From Cytophagaceae bacterium ABcell3 (GTDB lineage Bacteria > Bacteroidota > Bacteroidia > Cytophagales > Cytophagaceae), in assembly GCA_030913385.1 (NCBI GenBank), contig CP133159.1, positions 2,874,584-2,938,583 on the forward strand: a DNA stretch of 64,000 bases, given 5' to 3'. The notes beneath the pieces are model-generated. The model did not search any database. It was not told the DNA's origin and was given only the letters and a program-made list of their open reading frames with translations. Shown piece by piece: positions 27,970 through 38,100 of the stretch; position 1 is the first letter of the stretch, and every line of letters starts with the position of its first letter. The position numbers and the translations under genes were made by a program.

Positions 27970-28419
27970 ATGTCTTTTGAAAACGACTTTCAAGCTATAC
28001 GTATCCAGGAGGGCATTCTCCATGTGATACTTAAAAATGTTGAGTCTATTGATTTGGACTTTGCTAAACATATGGTGCATGAGCGCAAACTGTTTATAAA
28101 AGATAATGCTTTTCCCGTATTAATTGATTGTGGAGTTCTAGGAAGCATGGATAGGGATGCACGCCTTTACCTTGCTGATGATGAATCTTGTAAAGGTTTA
28201 TTGGCTTGTGCTTTATTTATTCACTCGCCTGTACAGAAAATCATAGGGAATTTCTATGTAAATATCAACCCGCCTTCAATTCCTTCAAAGGTTTTCACTG
28301 ATCATGAAGAAGCGATTTTTTGGCTGAGTCATTTTAAGGTTAACAATGAGTCTAATATCTCTTTGCCATTTACACCTAACAATACATCAGGTAACAATCC
28401 TATAAAGATCTTTAATTAA
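27970..28419 (+). CDS. Hypothetical protein, possible STAS/SpoIIAA-like fold
   Basis: 149 residues, no signal peptide or membrane segment. The sequence runs IQEGILHVILKNVESIDLDFAK, then FPVLIDCGVLGSMDRDARLYL, then FTDHEEAIFWLSHF. This alternation of strand, helix and an acidic loop recalls the SpoIIAA/STAS-like proteins of Bacteroidota in which the last motif reads D-x-x-x-A-x-x-WL. That is a fold guess only. It has no operon partner and its function is unknown. Confidence 0.6.
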   Translation: MSFENDFQAIRIQEGILHVILKNVESIDLDFAKHMVHERKLFIKDNAFPVLIDCGVLGSMDRDARLYLADDESCKGLLACALFIHSPVQKIIGNFYVNINPPSIPSKVFTDHEEAIFWLSHFKVNNESNISLPFTPNNTSGNNPIKIFN

Positions 28420-28694
28420 CACATTTAGCTATTATTTTTTCTTTCTCAAAATGAATTAGGTATGTAGAAAAGATGCAAGTGTGTAAGACCGGATGGGCTT
28501 TAGGTGAAAACTATTTAATCAAGCTTTGTTTTTTATAGTACTTTTTTACAAGCTCCTTTCACCAATACTTAAACAAATCTTTACTTTTACTTCTAATTCC
28601 AAATTTGAATTTTTACGTACGCTCTAATTATTACCCGTTGGTATATTTGTTAGATGAATTGAAACAATTACCCAAAAGCAGGGTTTTCCGGTTA

Positions 28695-29507
28695 ATGGTC
28701 GTAAACAATAATTATAAACCGGTTGTAAAAAAGCTTGCAAGATTTGGATGCTTTTCTATTGGTACCGTGTATGTTCTTGTAGGGATAATGGCTCTGTTGT
28801 CTTTTTTAGGAGAAACAGCAGAAGATGCTGCCGATGAGGAACGTATTATGGACCGAATAATGGAAATACCTTTAGGGGAAGTTATTATTGGAGCACTTAT
28901 TATCGGTTTGTTGGGATATATTATCTGGAGGGTCTTTGAAGCCATAACAGATCCTTATAAATTTGGAAATGATGCAAAAGGATTAGCCAGACGTATCGGT
29001 ATTGCTTTAAGTGCCAGTGGATATGCATTGATTGCTTTTTCTTCTGCTGAAATACTGTTTGGGGAAAGACAAGAAAATGGAGAAGAAGAGCAACAGATCA
29101 TGGTAGCCGAAGTGTTAAACTGGACAGCAGGCGCTTGGCTTGTTGGTGCTGTTGGTGTAATAGTTGGTTTGGCAGGGTTGGTACAATTTAAATATGTCAT
29201 TCAGGGAGATCATAACCCTAGGCTAGCTATAGAGCATCTTTCCGATAAAAAGCGGTCCATCATACAGTTTTTAGCGCACACTGGTTATTTTGCCAGGGGG
29301 CTTATTTTATTGGTTATAGGATACCTGATAGTATACGCAGCAGTACAAGGAGAACCCGGGGCAGTAGGTGACACCGATTCAGCTTTTGATTTTATAGGGG
29401 GAGGGGTAATAGGTAGTGTGTTTCTGGTACTGGTCGCTATTGGTACCATATGTTATGGCGCATTTATGTATGTTTCTGCTGTATATTATAGTTTTCGTCG
29501 TGGATAA
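28695..29507 (+). CDS. DUF1206 membrane protein with three repeat units
   Basis: 270 residues counted from the ATG at 28695; a TTG 90 bases upstream would add an unlikely segment. Three DUF1206 modules of two transmembrane helices each (about residues 8-90, 95-175 and 190-270) each begin with the family pattern FGxxxxGxVYxxxGxxAL, as in ARFGCFSIGTVYVLVG and TGYFARGLILLVIGY. The family occurs widely in the inner membrane; its role is unknown. A deoxyribosyltransferase gene follows 23 bp later. Confidence 0.85.
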   Translation: MVVNNNYKPVVKKLARFGCFSIGTVYVLVGIMALLSFLGETAEDAADEERIMDRIMEIPLGEVIIGALIIGLLGYIIWRVFEAITDPYKFGNDAKGLARRIGIALSASGYALIAFSSAEILFGERQENGEEEQQIMVAEVLNWTAGAWLVGAVGVIVGLAGLVQFKYVIQGDHNPRLAIEHLSDKKRSIIQFLAHTGYFARGLILLVIGYLIVYAAVQGEPGAVGDTDSAFDFIGGGVIGSVFLVLVAIGTICYGAFMYVSAVYYSFRRG

Positions 29508-29530
29508 TCTATTGATTAAGAATTAATATT

Positions 29531-30019
29531 ATGAAAATTTACTTAGCCGGACCTGATGTTTTTAGAGGAAATGCAAAAGCTCATTTTGAACGGATGAAAG
29601 TAGCCTGTGAGGCACATGGTCATGAAGCCTTAATTCCGCTCGATAATGAAGTAGATATGAGCAAAGATAGAAAGATTATTTCCGCTTCTATCTTTAAAGG
29701 AAACATTAACATGATGGACAAGGCCGATGTTATCATTGCCAATATTGAACCTTTTCGTGGTGCTTGCATGGATGATGGTACTGCTTTTGAAATAGGCTAC
29801 TGTTATGCAAAAGGGAAAAAAATATTGGCTTATACCACTTGTGTTGATTTAGATTTGCCAACCATTACTTCTCGGATGTTTGACATGAGTAAACAGCCAG
29901 ATTATACAGAAATAGAAGACTTTGGTAGCTGTGTCAATCTTATGATTAGCAATGCAGTTGAAGCTATTGGGGGTAAAATTTACACTTCTTTTGAAGAGTG
30001 TTTAAATCACCTAGAATAG
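29531..30019 (+). CDS. Nucleoside 2-deoxyribosyltransferase
   Basis: 162 residues with MKIYLAGPDVF (base-binding start), a helix region with DKADVIIANIEPFRG and the signature MDDGTAFEIGY, where Asp and Glu act in catalysis (Glu as nucleophile). The enzyme exchanges or hydrolyses bases on deoxyribonucleosides in purine and pyrimidine salvage. It lies 23 bp after the DUF1206 gene. A DNA-damage or sanitising relative with the same fold is also possible. Confidence 0.88.
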   Translation: MKIYLAGPDVFRGNAKAHFERMKVACEAHGHEALIPLDNEVDMSKDRKIISASIFKGNINMMDKADVIIANIEPFRGACMDDGTAFEIGYCYAKGKKILAYTTCVDLDLPTITSRMFDMSKQPDYTEIEDFGSCVNLMISNAVEAIGGKIYTSFEECLNHLE

Positions 30020-30041
30020 CTCGTTTTGGGTGCAATCTGGC

Positions 30042-31739
30042 CTATGTGGTCCGTCTCCTAAAGCCGTATAAAGAGTAAACCACTAAACCTGCGGCCAGCC
30101 ATACAAGGAACCTAATCCAGTTGTCCAAACCTAATTCTGACATTAAGTAAACATTTATAATTAAACCCAATACCGGAATTAAGGATAGTTTTTTATATAC
30201 GGCAGTAATGGAGAGGGCTGTGGCAAACAAAATGAAAAATATATGTAACAGGTTATCTACTGGAGCCAGAAAAGCATTGATATAATGGTCAGGGTAAAAA
30301 ATATCTGGCCATAGAGCCAAAAGAAGTAGAAAGGTAGCCAAAAATATAGGTATAAAGACCCTACTGTTTAAATAGGGTATTTTGAATTGATCTTTTTTAG
30401 GGGCAGCTTTCCGTACCAGTACTCCTCCACAAACTACCGCAAATGCAAATAAAGTGCCTATACTTGTTAAATCAGTTACTTGGGTTAGGTTCATAAACAG
30501 TGCAGGGATGGCTACGATTAGCCCTGTAACAATAGTAGCAAAAGACGGGGTATGGAATCTTGGGTGTATTTTTGAAAATACAGGAGGAAGCAACCCATCA
30601 CGACTCATGCTCATCCATATTCTAGGTTGCCCCATTTGAAAAACTAGTAAAACGCCGGTCATGGCAATAATGGCACCAAAAGCAACGATTCCAGAAATAA
30701 AAGACAAGCCCACTTTGTCAAATACAAATGCGAGTGGATCTCCCACACCTAATTCTTTATAATTAACCATTCCTGTTAAAACAAAAGAAATAGTCACATA
30801 TAAAGCAGTACAGATAATTAGGGAAACTATCATTGAAAGTGGTAGGTCTCTTTGCGGATTTTTCGATTCCTCTGCCGTAGTGGAAATTGCATCAAAACCT
30901 ATATAGGCAAAAAATACAGCAGATACCCCAGAAAGGACACCTCTCAAGCCTTCAGGGGCAAAGGGGGACCAGTTGTCAGGGTTTACATAAAAAGCACCAA
31001 CAATAATTACCATTAAAATAATGCCTAACTTAAAAACTACCATGAGATTGGCCGTTCTTTTGGTCTCCTTGATGCCGGTGTATACCAACGTGGTAATCAG
31101 GATAACAATCAACAGGGCTGGAACATCTGCAATAAGAGGGGTTCCACTTATTTGGGGGGCGCTAGTCCACGCCATATAGGCAGCTCGTTCGGTTAATAGC
31201 AGGTTCTCCCAAAGCACACCAGCTTCCAATTTCTGCACAACACTTTCATACCCGTTTATGGCGCTTAAATAATCCATGGACAACCAATGGGGAATATTTA
31301 TCCCTATCCCTTTCATCAAATTGGTGAAATAGTCAGACCATGAAATAGCAACAGCTATATTGCCTATAGCATATTCCATTATCAGGTCCCAACCAATGAT
31401 CCATGCTACAAACTCCCCAAATGACACATAAGCATAGGTATATGCACTTCCTGCCAACGGAATACCAGACGCAAATTCTGCATAGCAAAGAGCTGAAAAC
31501 AGACAGGCTATGGCCGTAAAAACAAATAACAGACTTACTGCGGGGCCACCCGCTGCACTTGCATTGCCAATCGTACTAAAAATCCCAGCTCCTATAATGG
31601 CTGCAATACCGAAAGACGTAAGGTCTTTAAATGTCAAATTTCTGCTTAGCTTTTTTTCGCTGCGCAGCTTTTGATGGATTTCCAGTGTTTGGCTGATGTC
31701 TTTTTTCTTTGTCAGTTTTTTGTAAAACTCTCTGTTCAT
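30042..31739 (-). CDS. APC-superfamily amino-acid permease (cationic-type)
   Basis: 565 residues with about 14 predicted transmembrane helices. The first helix motif GIAAIIGAGIFSTIGNASAAGGPAV is the APC substrate-binding break, and ISTTAEESKNPQRDLP is the typical loop of the CAT (cationic amino-acid transporter) branch. The N-terminus is basic and cytosolic. It would import Lys, Arg or similar amino acids, though substrate is unproven. The promoter region is shared with the divergent DUF922 gene. Confidence 0.88.
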   Translation of the reverse strand: MNREFYKKLTKKKDISQTLEIHQKLRSEKKLSRNLTFKDLTSFGIAAIIGAGIFSTIGNASAAGGPAVSLLFVFTAIACLFSALCYAEFASGIPLAGSAYTYAYVSFGEFVAWIIGWDLIMEYAIGNIAVAISWSDYFTNLMKGIGINIPHWLSMDYLSAINGYESVVQKLEAGVLWENLLLTERAAYMAWTSAPQISGTPLIADVPALLIVILITTLVYTGIKETKRTANLMVVFKLGIILMVIIVGAFYVNPDNWSPFAPEGLRGVLSGVSAVFFAYIGFDAISTTAEESKNPQRDLPLSMIVSLIICTALYVTISFVLTGMVNYKELGVGDPLAFVFDKVGLSFISGIVAFGAIIAMTGVLLVFQMGQPRIWMSMSRDGLLPPVFSKIHPRFHTPSFATIVTGLIVAIPALFMNLTQVTDLTSIGTLFAFAVVCGGVLVRKAAPKKDQFKIPYLNSRVFIPIFLATFLLLLALWPDIFYPDHYINAFLAPVDNLLHIFFILFATALSITAVYKKLSLIPVLGLIINVYLMSELGLDNWIRFLVWLAAGLVVYSLYGFRRRTT

Positions 31740-31834
31740 TCTTACCTGACTTAGGGCTTATGAAATGCCTTTTTATGTCTGCAATATAGTTAAATACACT
31801 TTGCAAGTGAAAAAGTACCTGCTTTATCTTACAT

Positions 31835-31874
31835 GTAGGTAATTCTCTAACCCTAAAAACAAGGAACTACCTAC
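31835..31874. promoter_or_regulatory. 11-bp inverted repeat between divergent genes
   Basis: GTAGGTAATTC (31835..31845) and GAACTACCTAC (31864..31874) are complementary apart from one position. It lies between the permease and the DUF922 gene, 96 bp and 48 bp from the start codons. It could be an operator or an RNA hairpin in either leader. Confidence 0.35.
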
Positions 31875-31921
31875 GGTGAATAGACCTTGTATATACTGAT
31901 TTTAAATTAAAGTTTTAGCTC

Positions 31922-32545
31922 ATGAAGTTATTTCTGTTTTTCTTCCTATTATTTTCAAATTTGTTTTCACTTAACAAGGATAAAGGCATTGCCAACGATG
32001 ATAATGCAGAGCAAATGATAGAGTGGTCGGAGTCTTATAAGTTGAAGTGGGACGATTTTCAAGGGGATCCTGCCCAGAATAAATTTGCTGCTATGACCTG
32101 TAGTGATATCAGTGTGAAAAGCTTCAAGACCGGAAAGGATGTTACCTATACCGTTAAATGCTCATTCAAAACTAACAAGTCCTGGACCAGGAGTAAATCT
32201 CAAAGGGTGCTTGCCCATGAACAGTTACATTTTGATATTACAGAATTACACGGACGTATTCTTAGGAAAAAATTCAGTGATGTTGGGGTGGCGCTTTCTA
32301 AGGAAGAATTCAAAACTACAGTAGACAAAGTTTTTGCCGACTGGAATAAAATGGAAAAGCTTTACGATAAGGAATGTAGGCATGGACTAAATAAAGAAAA
32401 GCAAAAAGAGTGGGAAGAAATGGTGGAACGGAAGCTTAATGAACTGGAAGATTATAAGTCATCGGCTGTTACTGTAAAGGGAAAAGAACAGCAGGAAACG
32501 GCTTCCCATTCCCAGTGCAAATCTCATATTTGTGCCTTACATTAG
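31922..32545 (+). CDS. DUF922 putative zinc protease
   Basis: 207 residues. A short signal-like hydrophobic start (residues 2-16) precedes a DUF922 domain: LKWDDFQGDP, then strands, then HEQLHFDITELHGR, with HExxHFD matching the zinc-binding pattern expected for the family. Residues after about 160 are helical with a Cys near the C-terminus. It is probably periplasmic or outer-membrane associated. The substrate is unknown. The gene is monocistronic, followed by a clear terminator. Confidence 0.8.
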   Translation: MKLFLFFFLLFSNLFSLNKDKGIANDDNAEQMIEWSESYKLKWDDFQGDPAQNKFAAMTCSDISVKSFKTGKDVTYTVKCSFKTNKSWTRSKSQRVLAHEQLHFDITELHGRILRKKFSDVGVALSKEEFKTTVDKVFADWNKMEKLYDKECRHGLNKEKQKEWEEMVERKLNELEDYKSSAVTVKGKEQQETASHSQCKSHICALH

Positions 32546-32556
32546 AATTTTTACTA

Positions 32557-32585
32557 ACCAGTATAAGTTTATACTGGTTTTTTTG
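32557..32585 (+). terminator. Terminator of the DUF922 gene
   Basis: ACCAGTATAA and TTATACTGGT (10 bp) followed by T7, 12 bases after the stop codon. Confidence 0.9.
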
Positions 32586-32618
32586 TTGAGAAAAGAGCTA
32601 TCACAAGAATTTCTATAT

Positions 32619-32988
32619 AGGATTACCATTTAAGTCTCTAGGAAGTAATAAGTTTTTTGATGCTTTAAACTGCCTTTCTTAAATGGCGATATGTGCCATT
32701 GTTAGAAAATAAGGTGGCCATTGATGAAATTGCGTTAAGAACTTTATAAGCATGAAGCGGCCAAAAAATTTGCTGTTTGAGCCCGACGCAAGGAGGGTGA
32801 GTTTCATCCCGATAGCTATCGGGATAGCGTAATGGTTATAAAGTTTAGCAAATTTCATCACAGGCCTTGACTTTTTTGCTTACTTTTTTTGTCTAAGAAA
32901 AAAAGTAAGGCCCTGCCGGCGAGGTAAAAAGTAACTTAGCGAGCCTAAGTAAGCTAATAACACATAAGATATCTAAGTGGGTAACCCT
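32619..32988. mobile_element. 370-bp MITE-like element, copy 2, with 10-bp target duplication
   Basis: This is the same element as 27345..27723 in the same orientation, with ends AGGATTACCATTTAAG and AGGGTTACCCACTTAG (reverse complement of right end). It is flanked by a perfect direct repeat ATTTCTATAT at 32609..32618 and 32989..32998. The internal GATAGCTATC palindrome and the CTTACTTTTTTT stem are conserved, while the terminal third has small indels. It has no credible gene. Confidence 0.85.
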
Positions 32989-33000
32989 ATTTCTATATTT

Positions 33001-33070
33001 AAACCTGAAATGTGCATTAGAACTTTCTTTTGCCCCTTATAACGAAATCTAATGCATAATCCAGGTTAAA
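33001..33070 (-). repeat. Short 70-bp AACCTG element (copy D)
   Basis: AAACCTGAAATGTGCATTAG begins the element, which ends CTAATGCATAATCCAGGTT. These are the two ends of the long copies B and C joined by a 30-bp middle, in inverted orientation. The left end sits only two bases after the target duplication of the adjacent MITE. Its near-palindromic sequence would fold as a hairpin. Confidence 0.75.
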
Positions 33071-33113
33071 GGACTAAATTTTTAGTATAATTGCTGGCTT
33101 TAACATATCCGTA

Positions 33114-33731
33114 ATGGTTAAAAACCTTATAAGGGAAGGGGAAGGAGAAACCCTTGACTTTAAACATACAATCTCAAGCGCCAAAAAAATTGCCAAATCT
33201 TTGGTTGCTTTTGCAAATACCCATGGAGGGAAAATTTTAGTTGGAGTTAAGGATAATGGATCCGTAGTCGGAGCAACGGCTGAGGAAGAGCGTTATATGT
33301 TGGAAGGTGCGGCTGCCCTAGAATGTAAGCCTCCTGTAAAAGTTGAATTTTGTGAAGAGATCATTAATGGTAAAACCATATTGGTAGCTGAAATTCCGGA
33401 AAGCCATAATAAACCGCATTATGCAAAAGACAGTGATGGCAGGTGGTGGGCTTATATTAGGGTTAAAGATCAGTGCCTGATGGCCAGTAAGATTATGTTG
33501 GATGTTATGCGAAACGAAAGTAAAGGTAAATCTCCCACCATTACTTTTGGGACTCCTGAAAAAATACTGTTAAAGTATCTTGAAGAAAATAATCAGATTA
33601 CTTTAAAAGGATTTTGTAAATTAGCCTATATTCCCAGATGGAAGGCCAGTCGTATTTTGGTAAATATGATTCGAATGAAAGTGATACGGGTTAATGCATC
33701 TGAGAAGTTGGAGTACTACTGTATATATTGA
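33114..33731 (+). CDS. AlbA_2 (Schlafen-type) domain protein with winged-helix tail
   Basis: 205 residues. The N-terminal ~125 residues match the AlbA_2 divergent AAA_4 domain: EGETLDFKHTI, AKSLVAFANTHGGKILVGVKDNG, KPHYAKDSDGRWWAYIRV. The C-terminal ~60 residues look like a winged helix (ILLKYLEENNQITLKGFCK). AlbA_2 proteins include Schlafen-like factors and transcription regulators, and some occur in defence loci. Nothing here proves that role. It lies 44 bp after repeat D and ends 4 bp before the PL14-like gene, suggesting cotranscription. Confidence 0.8.
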   Translation: MVKNLIREGEGETLDFKHTISSAKKIAKSLVAFANTHGGKILVGVKDNGSVVGATAEEERYMLEGAAALECKPPVKVEFCEEIINGKTILVAEIPESHNKPHYAKDSDGRWWAYIRVKDQCLMASKIMLDVMRNESKGKSPTITFGTPEKILLKYLEENNQITLKGFCKLAYIPRWKASRILVNMIRMKVIRVNASEKLEYYCIY

Positions 33732-33735
33732 CTTT

Positions 33736-34524
33736 ATGATTAGATCTTCATTTACTTTCTTTTTAATACTATTGTTTGCTTCGTGTTCAAACCGGTCCAC
33801 AAACGACGTTTTTTGGAAAAGTGATTTTGCTGATGGCATGAATGAACACCATTGGGGAATCCAAGAGAGTAAAATGTGGGGCATGGAAAACTTAAGCATC
33901 AAAACTATAGAAGATAGGCAAGTGTTGAATGTTGTTTACCCCAAAGGTTCGGCCAGTCCCAATGTGACGGTCAATGAGGGCGCGCCAGTTGGAGGCGGGC
34001 AATTTCTTGCAGCCTTATGCAACGTGGACTCTGTATTTTTTAAATATAATGTACGCTTTTCCCCTGACTTCGATTTTGTAAAAGGAGGGAAGTTGCCTGG
34101 ACTTTATGGAGGAACAGCTAATAGTGGAGGCAGTATTCCCACCGGTTACGATGGCTTTTCTACTAGATATATGTGGAGGGAGGATGGAGTTGGCGAACTT
34201 TATTTATATACCCCGGAAAGTGAACAATGGGGGACACCTATTGGAGCAGGTAATTGGACTTTTGAAGCAGGCAAATGGCATAGCGTACAGCATCAAGTAG
34301 TTTTAAATACCCCTAATGTTCATGATGGGAAAGTTAATATTTGGATTGACGGGGAGCTGGTGCATAGCGAAGAAGGTTTGCTGTTTCGGTCGACAGAAGA
34401 CCTTAAAATCAATGGTATATTTTTTAGTACCTTTTTTGGCGGTAATGATGGTTCATGGGGAAGTGGTTTAGATACATATATTGATTTTGATGATTTCTCT
34501 CTTAGCCAAACCTATATTAAGTAA
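33736..34524 (+). CDS. PL14-like polysaccharide lyase lipoprotein
   Basis: 262 residues. The ATG at 33736 is chosen over one 42 bases upstream that overlaps the AlbA_2 gene, because it yields a clean lipoprotein signal ending LFASC. The body has KGGKLPGLYGG near residue 115, ENL and GVGELYLY strands, and a FSTFFGGNDGSWGSGLDTYIDFDDF ending, which resembles polysaccharide lyase family 14 (alginate/glucuronan lyases with a beta-jelly roll). The substrate, probably an uronan, cannot be fixed from sequence. It precedes the T9SS-secreted GH8 gene on the same strand. Confidence 0.72.
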   Translation: MIRSSFTFFLILLFASCSNRSTNDVFWKSDFADGMNEHHWGIQESKMWGMENLSIKTIEDRQVLNVVYPKGSASPNVTVNEGAPVGGGQFLAALCNVDSVFFKYNVRFSPDFDFVKGGKLPGLYGGTANSGGSIPTGYDGFSTRYMWREDGVGELYLYTPESEQWGTPIGAGNWTFEAGKWHSVQHQVVLNTPNVHDGKVNIWIDGELVHSEEGLLFRSTEDLKINGIFFSTFFGGNDGSWGSGLDTYIDFDDFSLSQTYIK

Positions 34525-35170
34525 ATTTTTTCCTTTTTTGCTTGTTATCACCTGGTTCATCGATTTGTAGTAGATATTTGCAAGGAAATTACGATGCATG
34601 GTAGAAAGCTGCATGTACTACGGTTGTTTTAACCTTGAAAAAATAGGACTTTCTATACATAGCAAAAGTGCTGATTTACTGTTGTTTTGCTCCTAATGAG
34701 AAACCTATCGCATAATTCAGGTTTAACGTTGATGTTTTCCTTCTACAGACTTATTTACGTATTCATGTTTTTTCTTTGTTCCCCTATTTTAGTCTATGTA
34801 AAATTCCTGCTTTTTCTGCTTGTTTTTTACTGTGTAAGTATAGTGTAAATAATTGAAAATTAGATGTATGAATGTAGTGTTTGTGGATTAGTATGTATTG
34901 TACATATAGAAGATTTTTGTTTTATTTTACTTTTCGATTTAGGTAATATTTAGTATCATTTTTTATTAAATATTGGAAATATTACATAATATACTTTAAA
35001 AGTATAATGAAGCTGCTTATCTTTAAGCTTCCAATTGTGCTTTTCTTCGGATTGCTGTTTAGTGGTATGTACAGACAACACTTTGTATGCCTGCATGTAT
35101 AACACTAGATGGTCAAAGAGTATGATTGGGAAATTGTAAAACTTATTTTCTAACCCTAGCTAACTTTACC
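34525..35170. other. 646-bp AT-rich spacer before the GH8 gene
   Basis: It holds no gene. A short piece at 34699..34727 resembles the AACCTG repeat family and the fragment at 12581. The rest is T-rich and low in complexity, with no convincing TAnnTTTG box near the gene, although TAACTTTA sits just before the ATG. Confidence 0.5.
34699..34727. repeat. AAACCT...AGGTTT repeat fragment (copy G)
   Basis: AGAAACCTATCGCATAATTC followed by AGGTTTAAC carries small inverted ends AAACCT / AGGTTT and resembles the fragment at 12581..12606. It may be a minimal relic of the same family as copies A-F. Confidence 0.4.
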
Positions 35171-38100
35171 ATGAAAAAAAGCTACATTTTGCCGGTTCTC
35201 GGTTTTATCTGTATGGTTTTCGTACAGAAGGCATGGTCTCAAGAAGCATACCCCTTCCCTCAGGATGTGGAGTATACTTATGGACAAATGCCAAACAATC
35301 GAAACACGGCACATGCACAGGCTGCTTATGAAGCCTGGAAGAATGAATATGTTACCACAGAGGGTGCCTGTGGTCACAGACGTGTTATTTTTGACTTTTT
35401 CCCTGGAACCCAAAGAGGAGCCGAGGACAGATCTATGACTGTATCTGAAGGTATTGCCTACGGTATGCTTTTGGCAGCATACGCTGGTGACCGTCCTGTA
35501 TTTGATGGTCTATGGGGGTATTACCAGCACCATGCAAACCATAACGGGTTTATGCACTGGAAAATTCAGAACTGTAATGTTATAGGAGAGAACGGTGCTT
35601 CTGATGCTGACCTAGACGTTGCAATGTCTTTGGTTATTGCTTCTTATCAATGGCAAAGTGATGACTATCTTAGTGATGCAAGAAGAATGATTCGCTTGAT
35701 AAGAGAACACCAATTTGATGGCGACATATTGAAGCCAGGTGATATGTTTGGAGGATGGAATCTTACTAACGCTTCTTATTTCTCACCTCACTATTATAAA
35801 GTTTTTAAAAGGTATGACCATGGTCATGAGCAGTTTTGGGATGATGCGGTAACAAGAGGTTATCAGATCATAGAAGCTGCTGGTGGTACAACTGGTTTAG
35901 TGCCTGACTTTCACAGAGCTGATGGTGAGTATAGTCCTGATGCTTCCCATTACGAAGAAGGCGGTAGGGATTTTATCTTTGATGCTGTCAGAACTCCTTT
36001 GAGATCAGCACTTGACTATTTATGGCACGGATCGCCTGAAGGTAAAGCTTATTGTGAAAAAATTATTGGATGGTTAAGAGATTCTCATCAAGACAACCCT
36101 AATAATATTGGATCGCGGTATGCAACAAGAATCTCTACCAGTGGAAATGAAGGTGATAAACTTGGGCACCACCTTAACAATACATTCTTAGGATGCTTTG
36201 CTGTAGGTGCTATGGCTGCCGATGGTTTGGCTAATAACCAAAGTTTTGTGGATGAAATTTATCGTGTAAACCAAGAAGTAAACCCTGGTTATGGTGAGTA
36301 CTTTAATGCTACCATCAAAACTATTGCACTTTTTGTTCAGACAGGTAACTTTTACCTTCCTCCACCTGATCAATGTGAAGCTCCTGACTTAGGTGATAAC
36401 AGGTCTCTCTGTGAAGGTGCTATAACTTTGGATGCAGGAGTTTCTAACAGAACCTATACTTGGAGAAGAAACAATGTTACTTTGTCTGAAACTGGACAAA
36501 CGCTTCAAGTGTCTCAGGCAGGTGACTATGAAGTGGTTGCTACTGATGCTGAGGGTTGTACACGTAGAAGTAGGGTGACTGTTTATGATGAAGAAATTAA
36601 TGCTGATTTTACCTCTTCTGTAGTAGCAGGTAGTATTAGATTGAATAATACTTCAACTGGTGGTATTTCAGACTATCATTGGGAAGTTTCTTTAGATGGT
36701 GTGGTAGTAGAAGAAAGTGAAGAGGAAAACTTTGCAACTGAAATATTGAGCGAAGGTGCTTATGAGGTTACCTTAACTGTCAATAACTCAGGATTTGGTT
36801 GTTCTGATACTGATGAACTTACAAGAACTGTTCTCATTAGCGATGGTGAGGGATGGTCTGCTAACCAGTTTAATGACAATGCTTACGCGCAACCTTGGAT
36901 TGGAGCCAATGGCTATGAAGAATTACCTCGTACTTGGTGTTCTGAAGAAGCGCATGATGATGGGGATGACCCAGAATGTCTTGACTTACCTTGTGGCTTG
37001 TTAGAAGTTAATGTAACAGGTGGAGGACAGTATGATCCATTTGGTGTAAACTTCAGACATGATGACGAAGATGTAGCAGTAGATATGGATGCTGTTCCTT
37101 ATGTTACTTTTAGAGTTAGGACTACAGCAGATGTAACCCTTGGTGTTGGAGTTAATGATGGACAAGTAACTACAAACCGCGCAGAGGTTGAACTTACTGC
37201 CGGAGAAGCTCAAGTGGTGCAGGTAGAGTTCCCTGCTGATAATACAACTTTAAGAACAGGTTGGTTAGATGAAGACAACCCAAGTGTAGAGGTTGATTTT
37301 ACTAATATAGTTGCTGTTAACTTCTTCCCTATGGAAGACGATCCTGATTGGGAAGGCACTATAACTATAGAATGGATTACTGTTGGTGGTGCTACTGTTC
37401 CAACCCCAACTTTTGATCTGGAAGTTGATGAAAACGGTTTCCCTACTTATGATGCAGATGGTAACAGAATCTCAACTTGGCAGCAAAGGGTAAGTGCATG
37501 TGATGGAGAGGCTGTTGTTAATGCTCAGTCTTGTAGTGCAGAAGAAATTCGCTGGTATTCTGGAAATACGAACACGTTAATTGCTACAGGTGAAACAGCA
37601 GAGCTTGCTCCTGGTAGATATTATGTAGATTTGATTAACCAAGGAGGTATTACTCGTGATACTGTAGAAGTTAGAGGCGCTGACCTTGAAGCAAACTTTA
37701 GATATGAACTAGAGGACAATGGTCTTGGCCTTCGCTTGATCAATACTTCTGTAGACTTTGACTCTTGGGAGTGGAGTTATGGTACTGACGATTTTGAAGA
37801 AGGTGCCGAGACTTGGGAAGAAGGATATCATTATTATGAAGAAGAAGGCGAGTATGAGGTTTGTCTATATGTATTAAATGAAACTTGTGGAGATAGAGAT
37901 ACTATTTGTAAAACTATTGAAATCAAGTGTGAAGCGCCAATGGAAGACCCTGCTGGATTCAGTGTAGATGGTGCTGAAGTAGGTGATACGTTGACCACTT
38001 GTGCTGGAACTGAGCATGTAATCTCTGTCGAAGAGATCGAAAATGCTGAAAGCTATGCATGGTATGGTATGGAAGAAGATGCGCTAGAAGAAGATCTTGA

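Noticed and set aside
33114-33731. AlbA_2 gene as a phage-defence system
   Set aside because: The domain occurs in regulators as well as in defence proteins, and no effector, toxin or restriction gene lies beside it.
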